From an uncultured Lachnospiraceae bacterium (GTDB lineage: Bacteria; Bacillota; Clostridia; Lachnospirales; Lachnospiraceae), in contig CATLAK010000001.1 in NCBI GenBank assembly GCA_949878435.1, positions 248,001-312,000 of the forward strand: a stretch of 64,000 nucleotides of DNA, read 5' to 3'. Each line of letters opens with the position of its first letter. Position 1 is the stretch's first letter. A program made the translations under genes and the position numbers. Positions 51,669 to 60,929 of this stretch are shown here, in pieces. The notes under the pieces are model-generated. The model ran no database searches. It saw nothing but the letters and a program-made list of their open reading frames with translations, and was not told the origin of the DNA.

Positions 51669-52267
51669 GACTTATTATCCTTATCACTTATTTTTTTAAT
51701 CTCCTGACAAAGCCTGCCGACGGGAAGTCCCACCACATTATAAAAATCGCCTCGGATTTCCTTTATGAAGGCGGCACACTTTCCCTGTATGGCATATGCG
51801 CCGGCTTTATCCATGGGCTCTCCTGTCTCCACATAACGGCAGATCTCCTCTTCGCTCATGGGATACATGCGCACATCCGTCTTTTCGTAAAATGTGCATC
51901 TTGACGGCGGCTGTCCATTCTTCTGCCATACCATGGTTACTCCTGTATATACCTGATGGGTCTTTCCCTGCAAAAGCGAGAGCATTTCCCGCGCCTGTTT
52001 TTCATCCGCAGGTTTTCCCATCATCCGTTCCTCAAGTGCAACCACTGTATCTGCGCCTGTAACAATTGCAGAATCTCTTAGCTCTAAGGGCAGCTTTTCA
52101 AAAATATCCATCGCCTTCATGCAGGATAATTCCATTACCACCTCACAGGGAATATGGCTTTTCGTCTTTTCTTCTATATCGCTTGGAATGACTTCAAATG
52201 TCATGCCGATTTGTTCAAGCAGCTCCCGCCGCCTGGGTGAGGCGGAAGCAAGTATGATTCTATTCAT
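51665..52267 (-). CDS. maf: Maf family nucleotide pyrophosphatase
   Basis: A 200-residue protein with ASASPRRRELLEQIG (5-19), the catalytic IVTGADTVVALE and KPADEKQAREML blocks of Maf/YhdE. It hydrolyses dTTP/UTP-type or modified nucleotides to the monophosphate in the cytoplasm. The gene overlaps ppk by 8 bases. Confidence 0.95.
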   Translation of the reverse strand: MNRIILASASPRRRELLEQIGMTFEVIPSDIEEKTKSHIPCEVVMELSCMKAMDIFEKLPLELRDSAIVTGADTVVALEERMMGKPADEKQAREMLSLLQGKTHQVYTGVTMVWQKNGQPPSRCTFYEKTDVRMYPMSEEEICRYVETGEPMDKAGAYAIQGKCAAFIKEIRGDFYNVVGLPVGRLCQEIKKISDKDNKS

Positions 52268-54392
52268 GGTGGGTCTCCGGGATGAATACTCTGTTATTCA
52301 CCTGCTGCTTTTGCATCCTTACTGCTTCCACTGCCATATGGCAAAATTCCAGCTGTGAATTGAACGATCCCTTTCCTCTCTTATCTACTTTTTCGTAAGT
52401 ACCGTCCTTCGTCAGGATATGCGCCTTTACCGTATCCCGAAGCTGCATGTTCAAGATGGTCATCAGCTTCTTCTGTAGCTGGGGCTGGTCTACCGGAAAC
52501 ATGATTTCCACACGCCGCTCTAAGTTCCTTGGCATCCAGTCGGCACTTGCGCAATAGTATTCCGGCTTGCCTGCATTTTCAAAGTAAAAGATACGGCTGT
52601 GCTCTAAGAAATTTCCCACGATAGAACGGACGCTGATCTTATCTCCGATTCCCGGAAGTCCCGTTTTCAGGCAGCAGATTCCCCTCACAATCAGCTCGAT
52701 CTTCACCCCTGCCGCTGCCGCCTCATAAAGGGCTTCTATCACGTCCTTGTCACACAGACTGTTTATCTTGGCAATCATGTGTCCCCCTTTTCCTGCAAGG
52801 GCATTTTCTTTTTCCCTGCCAATTAGGAATAAGAATCTGTCCTTCAGCCAAAGCGGCGCCAGGGATAACTTATTCCATCCAAGCGGCTCTGAATAGCCGG
52901 AGAGCATATTGAATACCGCCGTTGCATCCTCGCCGATAGACGGCGAACAGGTAAAGAGCCCGATATCCGTATAAAGTTTGGCAGTTGCATCATTATAGTT
53001 TCCTGTTCCAAGATGTACATACCGCCTGATTCCATCCTCTTCCCTTCTCACCACCAGCGTGATCTTGCTGTGGGTCTTTAAACCCACCAATCCATAAATC
53101 ACGTGGCATCCTGCTTTTTCCAGCATCTTTGCCCACACAATGTTGTTTTCTTCATCAAACCGTGCCTTTAATTCTACCAGAACCGAAACCTGTTTTCCGT
53201 TTTCCGCCGCCTGGGCAAGCGCTGCGATAATAGGAGAATTGCCGCTGACCCGATAGAGCGTCTGCTTGATGGCAAGCACATCCTTATCTCTGGCTGCCTG
53301 ACGAATAAATTCAACCACAGGATCAAAGGTCTCATAGGGATGGAATAACATCCTGTCCTTTTGTCTTATGACATCAAAAATATCATATTCCGCCGGAAAA
53401 TCTGCCACCGGCTGGGGTCCTGCATATGCCTTTTCCTTCAAATGATCGAAACCGGGCAGTCCGTACATTTTCATCAAAAACGTCAGATCCAGCGGTCCGT
53501 CGATTCTGTAGATATCCTCATTCGCCACATGCAGTTCCTTTTCTATGATCGCAAGGAGCCGCTCATCTATGCCGTCCTCCACTTCCAGACGGATTGCCTG
53601 CCCCCACTGTCTCTTTTTCAGCTGCCTTTCGATTTCCTTGAGCAAATCTTCCGCCTCATCCTCCTCAATAGAAAGATCTGCATTTCTCATGATGCGGAAG
53701 GGGCAGGAACAGACGATATCATAGTTGAGAAACAGCTTGTGTATATTCCTCTCTATAATCTCCTCAAGCAGGATCACCGTTGTCTCCCGGTCGATAGCAG
53801 CAGGAATCTGCACGATTCTTGAAAGCACGCCCGGCACCTGCACCGTGGCAAATTCCAAGCTGCCGTCTCCTTCCTTCTTCTTTACAAGGGCGCCTATATT
53901 GAGCGTCTTATTCCGAATAAGAGGAAACGGGCGGGAAGAATCCACCGCCATGGGCGTCAATACTGGATACACATTTTCTTCATAATAATGATCCACAAAC
54001 GCCGCCTCTTCGATTGTCAAATCTTCATGGCGTCCTATGACCTTTAAACCATTCACTGACAGCTGGGGAATAATCGCCCTGTTATACGTGGCATACTGCT
54101 GCTCTACCAGTTCATGAGTCACCCGGTTGAGCGCCTCAAGCTGCTCCGTGGGCGTCATTCCGGCAATATCCGGCTTGGTATAGTCGGCATTAACCATATC
54201 TTTTAAGGATGCCACCCTGACCATAAAAAACTCATCTAAGTTGGAGGCTGTAATACTTAAAAATTTCAGCCGCTCGAACAGCGGATTATTCTTATCCCTT
54301 GCCTCGCTCAACACTCTTTTATCAAACAAGATCCAGCTCAGCTCCCTGTTGCTGTAAAACTCTGGGTCATCATATCTGGATTTACTCATCAT
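52260..54392 (-). CDS. ppk: polyphosphate kinase 1
   Basis: A 710-residue enzyme with all four PPK1 domains: N-terminal FYSNRELSWILFD, head domain, and the two phospholipase D-like C-terminal domains. The catalytic His sits in LKTHSKITLVVRRE and the second site in GTGNYNDATAKLYTDIGLF. It makes inorganic polyphosphate from ATP. Pairing with ppx just upstream gives synthesis and breakdown of the polymer in one operon. Confidence 0.97.
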   Translation of the reverse strand: MMSKSRYDDPEFYSNRELSWILFDKRVLSEARDKNNPLFERLKFLSITASNLDEFFMVRVASLKDMVNADYTKPDIAGMTPTEQLEALNRVTHELVEQQYATYNRAIIPQLSVNGLKVIGRHEDLTIEEAAFVDHYYEENVYPVLTPMAVDSSRPFPLIRNKTLNIGALVKKKEGDGSLEFATVQVPGVLSRIVQIPAAIDRETTVILLEEIIERNIHKLFLNYDIVCSCPFRIMRNADLSIEEDEAEDLLKEIERQLKKRQWGQAIRLEVEDGIDERLLAIIEKELHVANEDIYRIDGPLDLTFLMKMYGLPGFDHLKEKAYAGPQPVADFPAEYDIFDVIRQKDRMLFHPYETFDPVVEFIRQAARDKDVLAIKQTLYRVSGNSPIIAALAQAAENGKQVSVLVELKARFDEENNIVWAKMLEKAGCHVIYGLVGLKTHSKITLVVRREEDGIRRYVHLGTGNYNDATAKLYTDIGLFTCSPSIGEDATAVFNMLSGYSEPLGWNKLSLAPLWLKDRFLFLIGREKENALAGKGGHMIAKINSLCDKDVIEALYEAAAAGVKIELIVRGICCLKTGLPGIGDKISVRSIVGNFLEHSRIFYFENAGKPEYYCASADWMPRNLERRVEIMFPVDQPQLQKKLMTILNMQLRDTVKAHILTKDGTYEKVDKRGKGSFNSQLEFCHMAVEAVRMQKQQVNNRVFIPETHHE

Positions 54393-54425
54393 ACGAACCC
54401 TCCTCGTTTTGTTTGTGCCTATCCC

Positions 54426-55967
54426 TTACACACGTTTTCTTTTGATTACCGGTCTTATGTTGTACACTTCCCGGAAGAAATCCGCCCTGGCGCCGAAAAG
54501 TCCTTTCTCCAGCGTGATATCTTCGGTTGTATCCACTGTAATTGCCAGCTCGTCTTCCTTCAGAGAAATCTTTATATTGCCGAATTTCTGCTTATGGCTC
54601 CTGTCGAGCCCGTTAGCAAGACGTAAAATTGCCGTCAGCTTGGCAATTTTTAAGTATGCATCATTATCAAGAGAGCTTAAGCTTCCCCTGATCTCATAAT
54701 AGTCAAATTCCAAATGATTATATTTCACCACATTGGCAACGATCTCCCTCTCTAAGTGGGACAGACCAATAATCTCCGTCGCCATGATGATGCTGTAGGA
54801 GCATTCTCCTAAATTGACCAGACTGATATATTTCCCGCAATCATGAAGGATGGTGGAAATCTGCAGAAGGAGCCGCTCCCTTTTACCCAGTCCGTGTATC
54901 TTCCTAGTACTGTCAAAAATCGTAAGGGCAATCCCTTCCAGCGTCTCGCTCCGCTTCTTGCTCCCCCTGTATCGTTTGCTGATATTCTGGGCACAGGCAA
55001 TGATGTCTTTTTCAAAATCATGTGCCGATGCTATAATCTTATTCTTTTCCGCATATTCATATGCAATACCGTCACACAAAGTCACACCCGGCGCCCAAAT
55101 CTGCTCCGCTCCCATACTGTTCATAATGTTCCTAAGAAGCACCATGGAAATCAGCAAAAGCGGCATATTCTCTTCCGGCATATCAAAGGATCTCGCCAGC
55201 TCTGAAAGACTCTTGCTCCGGCAGTCCTGGGTAAACTGATCCAGCGTCTTTTTATCTGCAAATCCCCTTATATCGCTGCCGTTTTCCCTGCGCTTTACAA
55301 TAGCGGAAATATAGTCATCCACTACGATAATATTCTTGATCTCCCGATCCTTCAGATAAAGCTTTTTGTAAACGCTGATCTGGGATTCCACCAGTTCTCC
55401 AATCAGCATCTCATAATGGCTGATGCTGGCATCCAAATGATGCAGACGTTCCTGCAGTCTTAAGACCCCCAGCTTCATATTCTGGGTGGATACCAGGGTA
55501 TCATTGTCAAACAGGGAAATCTGAATGCTTCCTCCTCCGATATCCAGAATCGCTGTTCCGTTTTCGATGATCTTCTGGAATCCCTCCCCCTGAAAGGCAA
55601 TGGATTTGTAATCCAGAAAGCGCTGTTCCGAATTGCTCAGCACATCGATCCGTATGCCGGTGCGCTGTTCAATCTGATCTAACAGGATTGCCCTGTTTTT
55701 GGATTCCCTTATGGCACTGGTTCCATAGGCTTTGTAGTCCGCTGCCTGATACGCCTTCATAATCTCAGAATATTCCTTAAGCACACGGCAAAGTTCTTCC
55801 ACCCTGTCATGGGAAAGTTTGCCCGTGCCGTAGGTTTCCGTTCCCATATCGATGCTGTGCCTGATATGGTCGATCTCCCGCATCCCCCTTGTCTTCGACA
55901 CCTCGAAGATTTTCATTGATAGTTCATAAGAACCCACATCGATTGCCGCAAATATTTTTACTGACAT
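54426..55967 (-). CDS. ppx: exopolyphosphatase / Ppx-GppA phosphatase with HD domain
   Basis: A 513-residue protein: sugar kinase-like Ppx/GppA domain (1-300; AAIDVGSYELSMKIFEV, YGTSAIRES, TAILDIGGGSIQIS) and a C-terminal HD domain (LHDCGKYI). It removes terminal phosphate from polyphosphate, or acts on (p)ppGpp. The start is ATG 55965-55967 behind GAGGGG; the frame continues 27 codons upstream into the neighbouring ATPase gene. It overlaps that gene by 10 bases. Confidence 0.93.
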   Translation of the reverse strand: MSVKIFAAIDVGSYELSMKIFEVSKTRGMREIDHIRHSIDMGTETYGTGKLSHDRVEELCRVLKEYSEIMKAYQAADYKAYGTSAIRESKNRAILLDQIEQRTGIRIDVLSNSEQRFLDYKSIAFQGEGFQKIIENGTAILDIGGGSIQISLFDNDTLVSTQNMKLGVLRLQERLHHLDASISHYEMLIGELVESQISVYKKLYLKDREIKNIIVVDDYISAIVKRRENGSDIRGFADKKTLDQFTQDCRSKSLSELARSFDMPEENMPLLLISMVLLRNIMNSMGAEQIWAPGVTLCDGIAYEYAEKNKIIASAHDFEKDIIACAQNISKRYRGSKKRSETLEGIALTIFDSTRKIHGLGKRERLLLQISTILHDCGKYISLVNLGECSYSIIMATEIIGLSHLEREIVANVVKYNHLEFDYYEIRGSLSSLDNDAYLKIAKLTAILRLANGLDRSHKQKFGNIKISLKEDELAITVDTTEDITLEKGLFGARADFFREVYNIRPVIKRKRV

Positions 55968-57268
55968 ACATTTCCCCTCTTTCCAAGTAAATAATCGATA
56001 AACTGCTGCGCACACCTTCCCGAAAGTCCGCCGTGGGCAAGTTCCCACTTATTTGCCTCAAGCAAAAGTTCCTCCTCCGGCATGGTCACCTGATAGCGCT
56101 CTGCCAATACCTTTACGATATTCTGAAACTCTTTTTTATCCGGCGCCGCAAAAAAGATGGTAACGCCAAAGCGGGAAACCAGAGACAGTTTCTCCTGGAC
56201 GGTATCCCCCGCATGCAGATCGTCTCTTCTGTCTTCTTTATCCGAAAACTTTTCGCGAACCAGGTGGCGTCTGTTGGAGGTTGCATAAATCAGCACATTT
56301 TTAGGCTTCTTTTCCAGCCCGCCTTCTATTACCGCCTTTAAATATTTATATTCAATTTCAAAATCCTCAAAACTTAAATCATCCATGTAAATAATGAATT
56401 TGTAATTCCTGTTCTTAATCTGGGTGATCACCTCATTCAGGTCCTGAAATTGATGCTTGTACACTTCTATGATACGGAGTCCCTTTTCATAATACGCATT
56501 GGCAATCCCTTTGATGCTGGAGGACTTGCCTGTGCCCGCATCACCAAAAAGGAGACAATTGTTTGCCTTTCTTCCCTCCACAAAGGCTTCCGTATTTTCT
56601 ATCAGCTTCTGCTTTGGAATCTCATATCCCACCAAATCGTCCAGATATACATGGGCAATGTTCTGAATCGGAACGATGTGCACGCCGTCCCCCTCATGTG
56701 CCACCCGGAACGCCTTGTGCAGACCAAATTTCCCTACGCCATAGTCCTTATAAAACTCGGTAAGCGTGTCCTTCATCTCATCCGGCGTATGATTCTTCGT
56801 AAACTTAACCGCCAGGGAACAGATTCTTTCCCTGATTCGGCTGTTATATACCTTGCTCTCACTGTCGCTGCACACGTAATCCGTAATCAGGTCAATCCCT
56901 TCCACGCCAAGGACTCCTGCCATTTCCGTAAAATCATAATCAAAAAACTCTTTAAAGATAACGATATCATGAAGCACTGCCCGGTTGATGGTTCCTTCCA
57001 CGTTCCCCCTAATCTCACATGCCCTGCTATAGCTGTTCTCATTATTCACCAAGAGATTCGACAGATAGCAGTGCCACAGATCGCCATAGAATCCATGATT
57101 TCCCGCCATCTCAAGAAGCCGGTGGATACACTCATACAAAAGCCCCGCCATATCTTCCCTGTTGTAGTAGGTATCCTTAAAGTGCTCCATAAGCCAGACC
57201 ATGTCATAGAGAATCCTGCCCTCATCTTTTTGAAAATCTTTATATACGATTAATTCCTGTTCCCTCAT
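55958..57268 (-). CDS. DUF815 family AAA-type ATPase
   Basis: A 436-residue protein with a helical N-terminal half and an AAA-like ATPase domain: Walker A FGDAGTGKSS (241-250), Walker B KFIIYMDDLSF, a sensor-type YATSNRRHL and an Arg-finger-like segment. DUF815 proteins are found widely in Firmicutes without a settled role. Its place between pheA and ppx and the tight overlap with ppx suggest joint expression only. GGAG precedes the ATG. Confidence 0.88.
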   Translation of the reverse strand: MREQELIVYKDFQKDEGRILYDMVWLMEHFKDTYYNREDMAGLLYECIHRLLEMAGNHGFYGDLWHCYLSNLLVNNENSYSRACEIRGNVEGTINRAVLHDIVIFKEFFDYDFTEMAGVLGVEGIDLITDYVCSDSESKVYNSRIRERICSLAVKFTKNHTPDEMKDTLTEFYKDYGVGKFGLHKAFRVAHEGDGVHIVPIQNIAHVYLDDLVGYEIPKQKLIENTEAFVEGRKANNCLLFGDAGTGKSSSIKGIANAYYEKGLRIIEVYKHQFQDLNEVITQIKNRNYKFIIYMDDLSFEDFEIEYKYLKAVIEGGLEKKPKNVLIYATSNRRHLVREKFSDKEDRRDDLHAGDTVQEKLSLVSRFGVTIFFAAPDKKEFQNIVKVLAERYQVTMPEEELLLEANKWELAHGGLSGRCAQQFIDYLLGKRGNVCQ

Positions 57269-57297
57269 CGCTTCTCCATCCCAACCTCTTCCGTTTA

Positions 57298-58428
57298 TCA
57301 GTAATTTCCCAAAATCTTCATGTTTCTTGCCTCTTCCCTAAGTCCCCGCAGCGCATTCTTCACAGAGCTGTCAGCCAGATTTCCGTCAAAATCAATGAAA
57401 AAACGGTATTCCCAGTTTCTCCCCTCGATGGGTCTGCTCTCAATCCTGTTCATATTCAGGTTGTTATAAATGAAATGCGAAAGCATGTGATACAAAGAAC
57501 CGCTCTCGTGGGGCACCTCAAAGCAGATGCTCACCTTCCCTGCCTTTTCAAGGAAAATCTTTTGATTGGTCACAATGATAAAACGGGTGGAATTGGTGCT
57601 GGACTGATTTACGCCCCGGACCAGCACATCAAGCCCATAAAGCTGTGCCGCATAAGCGCTTGCAATTGCCGCCTGTTTTCTGTCCCCATCCTGTGCCACC
57701 TTGCGGGCGGCAAAGGCATTGTTCTGCATGCTGATCTGCTGCCAGCTGTAGTCTTTTAAGAACCGCGCCGACTGCATCAGCGACTGGGGATGGGAATAAA
57801 CCGTTTTAATATCTTCTATGCTCGTTCCGGGCGCCGCCATGAGGCAGTGCTCAATCTTTATGATCTGTTCTCCCACAATATAATTCTCAAACTCCACTAA
57901 AAGATCATAGATTTCACTGACGATTCCCGCCGTGGAATTTTCTATGGGCAGCACGGCAAAATCAGCGCTTCCCTCATCGATGGCAATCATCGCATCCCTG
58001 AAGGTATCTACATGGAAGCTGTTCACCTCATCCCCAAAGTACTGCATCATCGCCGCCTGGGAATAAGCCCCCTCTGCTCCCTGAAATACCACTCTTGCCT
58101 TCCCCACATCCAGATGATCCACCCCGATAAACGGCAGCCTTCCCGTACTTCCGTGTTCCGTCAAAAGACGGTACTGCAGTTTACGGCTGATCGACATGAT
58201 CTGCTCGAACAATTCTTCGATTCCGTGACTGTTAAATTCATTGTGGGTGAGGGATTTTACCTTGCGGAGTTTTTCCTCTTCCCTCGCCTTATCAAACACT
58301 TTTTTGCCGTTTTCTATTTTATATTCCGCTACCTGACCGCATATGTCCATGCGCCTTTCATACAACGCCACGATTTGAGCGTCAATCTCGTCAAGCTGCC
58401 CTCGCAGGTCTGTTAAATCCATTTTCAT
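57298..58428 (-). CDS. pheA: bifunctional chorismate mutase / prephenate dehydratase
   Basis: A 376-residue enzyme of phenylalanine synthesis. An AroQ-type chorismate mutase lies at 1-90 (LRGQLDEIDAQIVALYERRM), the prephenate dehydratase at about 110-285 (VVFQGAEGAYSQAA, NSTAGIVSEIYDLL, NSTRFIIV), and an ACT domain at the end (ESRPIEGRNWEYRFFIDFDG) for feedback control by Phe. Domain order and length are standard. It is the promoter-proximal gene of the operon. Confidence 0.96.
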   Translation of the reverse strand: MKMDLTDLRGQLDEIDAQIVALYERRMDICGQVAEYKIENGKKVFDKAREEEKLRKVKSLTHNEFNSHGIEELFEQIMSISRKLQYRLLTEHGSTGRLPFIGVDHLDVGKARVVFQGAEGAYSQAAMMQYFGDEVNSFHVDTFRDAMIAIDEGSADFAVLPIENSTAGIVSEIYDLLVEFENYIVGEQIIKIEHCLMAAPGTSIEDIKTVYSHPQSLMQSARFLKDYSWQQISMQNNAFAARKVAQDGDRKQAAIASAYAAQLYGLDVLVRGVNQSSTNSTRFIIVTNQKIFLEKAGKVSICFEVPHESGSLYHMLSHFIYNNLNMNRIESRPIEGRNWEYRFFIDFDGNLADSSVKNALRGLREEARNMKILGNY

Positions 58429-58468
58429 CTGTATGCCCTTCCACCCTTAGATCTATTATATTGCTACT

Positions 58469-58497
58469 ATTTTATTATAAATAAAAACCGGATTCAA
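58469..58497 (-). promoter_or_regulatory. sigma-A promoter of the pheA operon
   Basis: TTGAAT and TAAAAT with a 17-base spacer on the minus strand, about 40 bases upstream of the pheA start codon. It faces away from the divergent promoter at 58537-58565. Confidence 0.75.
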
Positions 58498-58536
58498 GAC
58501 CTGGGGAATATTTTGTAAGCAGTCCTAAAATTTCTG

Positions 58537-58565
58537 TTGCGGAAAGATTAGTGGCTTATTATAAT
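58537..58565 (+). promoter_or_regulatory. sigma-A promoter of the beta-propeller-like protein
   Basis: TTGCGG and TATAAT with a 17-base spacer on the plus strand. Start of transcription is predicted near 58572, about 35 bases before the ATG. Confidence 0.78.
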
Positions 58566-58605
58566 AAAATAGGTTTATATTTTTGGATGGAAAGGAATTG
58601 CTCTT

Positions 58606-59643
58606 ATGAAAAAGAATTGGAAAGTGTTGCTTTTTGCAGCTATCATTTTATTAGTGTTAGTAGGTTTCACCGTTCTTTCTTCCCTTTCTGAGAAGATACC
58701 TTCTAATGATATTTCTGTTACGGGAAATACCGCTGGGAATTTGAATAACGGCGGTCTTTTTGCGGAAAGCAATGGAAAGGTCTTTTTTGCCAATGCCTAT
58801 GACAATGGGTGCCTTTATTCTATGAATGCAGATGAGACGGATTTACAGAAGCTGAACGAAGCGCAGACCAGTGCAATCAATACGGGAGGCGATTATATTT
58901 ATTATTATATGGACAGTCAGCAGGGAGGGGGCACTGGTATGGGGTATGTGGTGCGTACTTACGGCGTCTACCGCGCCAGAACAGACGGCTCCCGCGCAGA
59001 ATGCCTTGACCGCAACGCCGCCGTCACCATGCAGCTTGCCGGCGACTATATTTATTATCAGCGTTATAATAACACCGATTTCACCCAGCTGTACAAAGTT
59101 AGAACGGATAAATCCGAAAATACCCTTGTATCCAAGGATATCATCTCTCCTGCCGCATGTGACAACGGTATCATCTATTTTAGCGGTACCGGCAAAGATC
59201 ATTACCTCTATGCCCTTGACACCAGGACAGACGTTATCTCTACCGTTTTTGAAGGGAATCTATGTTTTCCGGCTTATCATGCAGGCTATATTTATTACAT
59301 GGACATTTCTTCCGACTATTGCCTGTGCCGTTATTCCCTTTCCGATCACACGGTAGAAATATTGACAGATGACCGCGTTGATACCTTTAACGTAGGCGAC
59401 CACTATATCTATTATCAGAAAAATTCCACCACCGAGCCTGCGCTAAAGCGCATGGAATTAGACGGAAGCAGCCCCGAAATCGTTGCAGAAGGCAATTATG
59501 AGCAGATTCACTTAACCTCCAACTATGCATACTTCAACGCATTCGGACAAAATGTTCCGGTTTATCATACGCCTGTAAACGGTGCGATTAATGTCACACC
59601 ATTTTCGGCTGCCCTCGAAGCCAGCGATGTATCCACCCCGTAA
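58606..59643 (+). CDS. membrane-anchored DUF5050/beta-propeller-like protein
   Basis: A 345-residue protein with one N-terminal membrane helix (VLLFAAIILLVLVGFTVLSSL, about 6-27) and repeated short motifs of the YIYYxx type (DYIYYYMD, DYIYYQRYN, GIIYFSG, GYIYYMDI, HYIYYQKN), each followed by a polar LYxxxxDG-like strand, as in DUF5050 extracellular propellers. AAAGGA lies before the ATG. It is the only plus-strand protein gene and stands between two minus-strand operons. Function unknown. Confidence 0.85.
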   Translation: MKKNWKVLLFAAIILLVLVGFTVLSSLSEKIPSNDISVTGNTAGNLNNGGLFAESNGKVFFANAYDNGCLYSMNADETDLQKLNEAQTSAINTGGDYIYYYMDSQQGGGTGMGYVVRTYGVYRARTDGSRAECLDRNAAVTMQLAGDYIYYQRYNNTDFTQLYKVRTDKSENTLVSKDIISPAACDNGIIYFSGTGKDHYLYALDTRTDVISTVFEGNLCFPAYHAGYIYYMDISSDYCLCRYSLSDHTVEILTDDRVDTFNVGDHYIYYQKNSTTEPALKRMELDGSSPEIVAEGNYEQIHLTSNYAYFNAFGQNVPVYHTPVNGAINVTPFSAALEASDVSTP

Positions 59644-59668
59644 ATATAAAAGTTAAACCGAAAAATAT

Positions 59669-59697
59669 TTGACATATTTTATAAAATTTCGTATAAT
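59669..59697 (+). promoter_or_regulatory. perfect sigma-A promoter of a candidate small RNA
   Basis: TTGACA, 17 bases, TATAAT on the plus strand, 25 bases after the stop of the propeller-like gene. No start codon with a plausible frame follows before the terminator. Confidence 0.88.
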
Positions 59698-59703
59698 AAT
59701 ACT

Positions 59704-59858
59704 AATGACGGAGTAATCCGTCATCGAAAATATTGTTCGCACACCGTTTGCGGCAAAGAAATGTACGGCTCGAAAATATTGCTCGCTTACCGGAAGCGTC
59801 TAATAAATGTCCGGCATGAAAATTCTAGCCTTATCGCTTAATTGATAAGGCTATTTTT
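59704..59858 (+). ncRNA. candidate small RNA, about 155 nt
   Basis: The interval runs from the predicted start of a consensus promoter to the end of an intrinsic terminator and has no open reading frame of note. It begins with an 8-bp hairpin capped by a GTAA (GNRA) loop (59705-59724), holds two copies of CGAAAATATTG(T/C)TCGC 46 bases apart (59725-59740, 59771-59786), a CCGTTTGCGG hairpin, and a CCGG-bounded loop near 59790-59814, and ends with the terminator. I do not recognise it as 6S, tmRNA or SRP RNA. Confidence 0.65.
59826..59858 (+). terminator. intrinsic terminator of the candidate small RNA
   Basis: TAGCCTTATC and GATAAGGCTA form a perfect 10-bp stem with an 8-base loop, followed by TTTTT on the plus strand. 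There is no U-run in the other direction. Confidence 0.9.
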
Positions 59859-59871
59859 ACGGAGAAAGAAA

Positions 59872-60069
59872 TTACATCTGCTTTCTCACAATCAGATACT
59901 CATCTGCCGGCTGGAAATAAGGACAATCTTTATAGGAATCCGCCAAAAATTTAGCCATCTCATCTTCGTCCAAATCCATCTCACAAGTATAGCACTCGTA
60001 ATCTTCATCATAAACAAAATTATTGCATTGCTCACAGCTGCCTACAAGGCGTTTTGCTTTCTTGCTCAC
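59872..60069 (-). CDS. small cysteine-rich protein (DUF6472-like)
   Basis: A 65-residue protein with two CxxC-like pairs (CEQCNNF, CYTCEMD) and a further Cys in DCPYFQP, suggesting a small zinc or metal-binding fold. It resembles short DUF6472 proteins of Lachnospiraceae. It overlaps the end of folBK by 4 bases, so it is the last gene of the folate operon. Function unknown. Confidence 0.82.
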   Translation of the reverse strand: MSKKAKRLVGSCEQCNNFVYDEDYECYTCEMDLDEDEMAKFLADSYKDCPYFQPADEYLIVRKQM

Positions 60070-60917
60070 TGCACTTCCTCCTGCGCTTCATCTATTTTTC
60101 CATTGCAATTCAACTCCAGATACATCTGTCTTACATTCTTCCCTGTAACCGGATTGTGCTGCCACGGACAGAGTTCATTGAGCGGTTCTAATACAAACTT
60201 CCGGTTCTGCATATCCGGATGAGGCACGGTAAGTGCCGGATCGTTTGAGCAAAAATCCTGATAAAACAAAATATCCAGATCCAGCGTCCTAGGACCCCAG
60301 TGGATCTTCCGTTCCCTTCCCGCTTCTGCTTCCAGTTTATGCAGGAAATCTAAAAGCGCATAGGGTGTCAGCAATGTCTTTAGCTCAATGGCTGCATTTA
60401 GGAAATCGTCCTGCTCCACGCCGCCATAGGGAGGCGTTACAAGTATCTTTGAACACTTCACCTCACGAATCATAGGATTTTCCTTAAGACCGTCTATCCC
60501 CTTTTGGATATAGCCCTGCTTATCCCCTAAATTGGAACCGATTCCCAGATAAGCAAGCTTCCATCCTCTCTCTATCTTCACGGACACGCTGGAAAAAGGC
60601 AGGTTGATGGGCGCATGTGGCTTTTTGATTTCAAGCGCCAGACGTTCGATCAAAGGAAATTTTAGCAGCAATTCCTCTGCCAGATGCTCTGCTGCCGCTT
60701 CTATCAGAAGGAAGGTGTGCTCCCTTAAATAATCATCGATAAAATGGCAGACCTCCCCGTAGTTGGTAGACAGCGCCAGATCATCCGCCATGCCTGCTTT
60801 CTTTAATTCTGTATATAAGACGGCATTGATCACAAAAATCTGCCCCTTTTGCGTCTCCTGGGGAAAAACACCGTGGTGTGCATAAACCTCCAGATTTTCT
60901 ATCCTGATTTGATCCAT
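60066..60917 (-). CDS. folBK: bifunctional dihydroneopterin aldolase / HPPK
   Basis: A 283-residue fusion. The first 115 residues are dihydroneopterin aldolase (VYAHHGVFPQETQKGQIF, TNYGEV, LIEAAAEHLAE); the rest is 6-hydroxymethyl-dihydropterin pyrophosphokinase (AYLGIGSNLGDKQGYI from about 121, WGPRTLDLDIL, VPHPDMQNRKFVLEPL). The two steps are consecutive in folate synthesis. A fused FolB-FolK is common in Clostridia. Confidence 0.96.
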   Translation of the reverse strand: MDQIRIENLEVYAHHGVFPQETQKGQIFVINAVLYTELKKAGMADDLALSTNYGEVCHFIDDYLREHTFLLIEAAAEHLAEELLLKFPLIERLALEIKKPHAPINLPFSSVSVKIERGWKLAYLGIGSNLGDKQGYIQKGIDGLKENPMIREVKCSKILVTPPYGGVEQDDFLNAAIELKTLLTPYALLDFLHKLEAEAGRERKIHWGPRTLDLDILFYQDFCSNDPALTVPHPDMQNRKFVLEPLNELCPWQHNPVTGKNVRQMYLELNCNGKIDEAQEEVQ

Positions 60918-60929
60918 AAGTCCCTCCTG

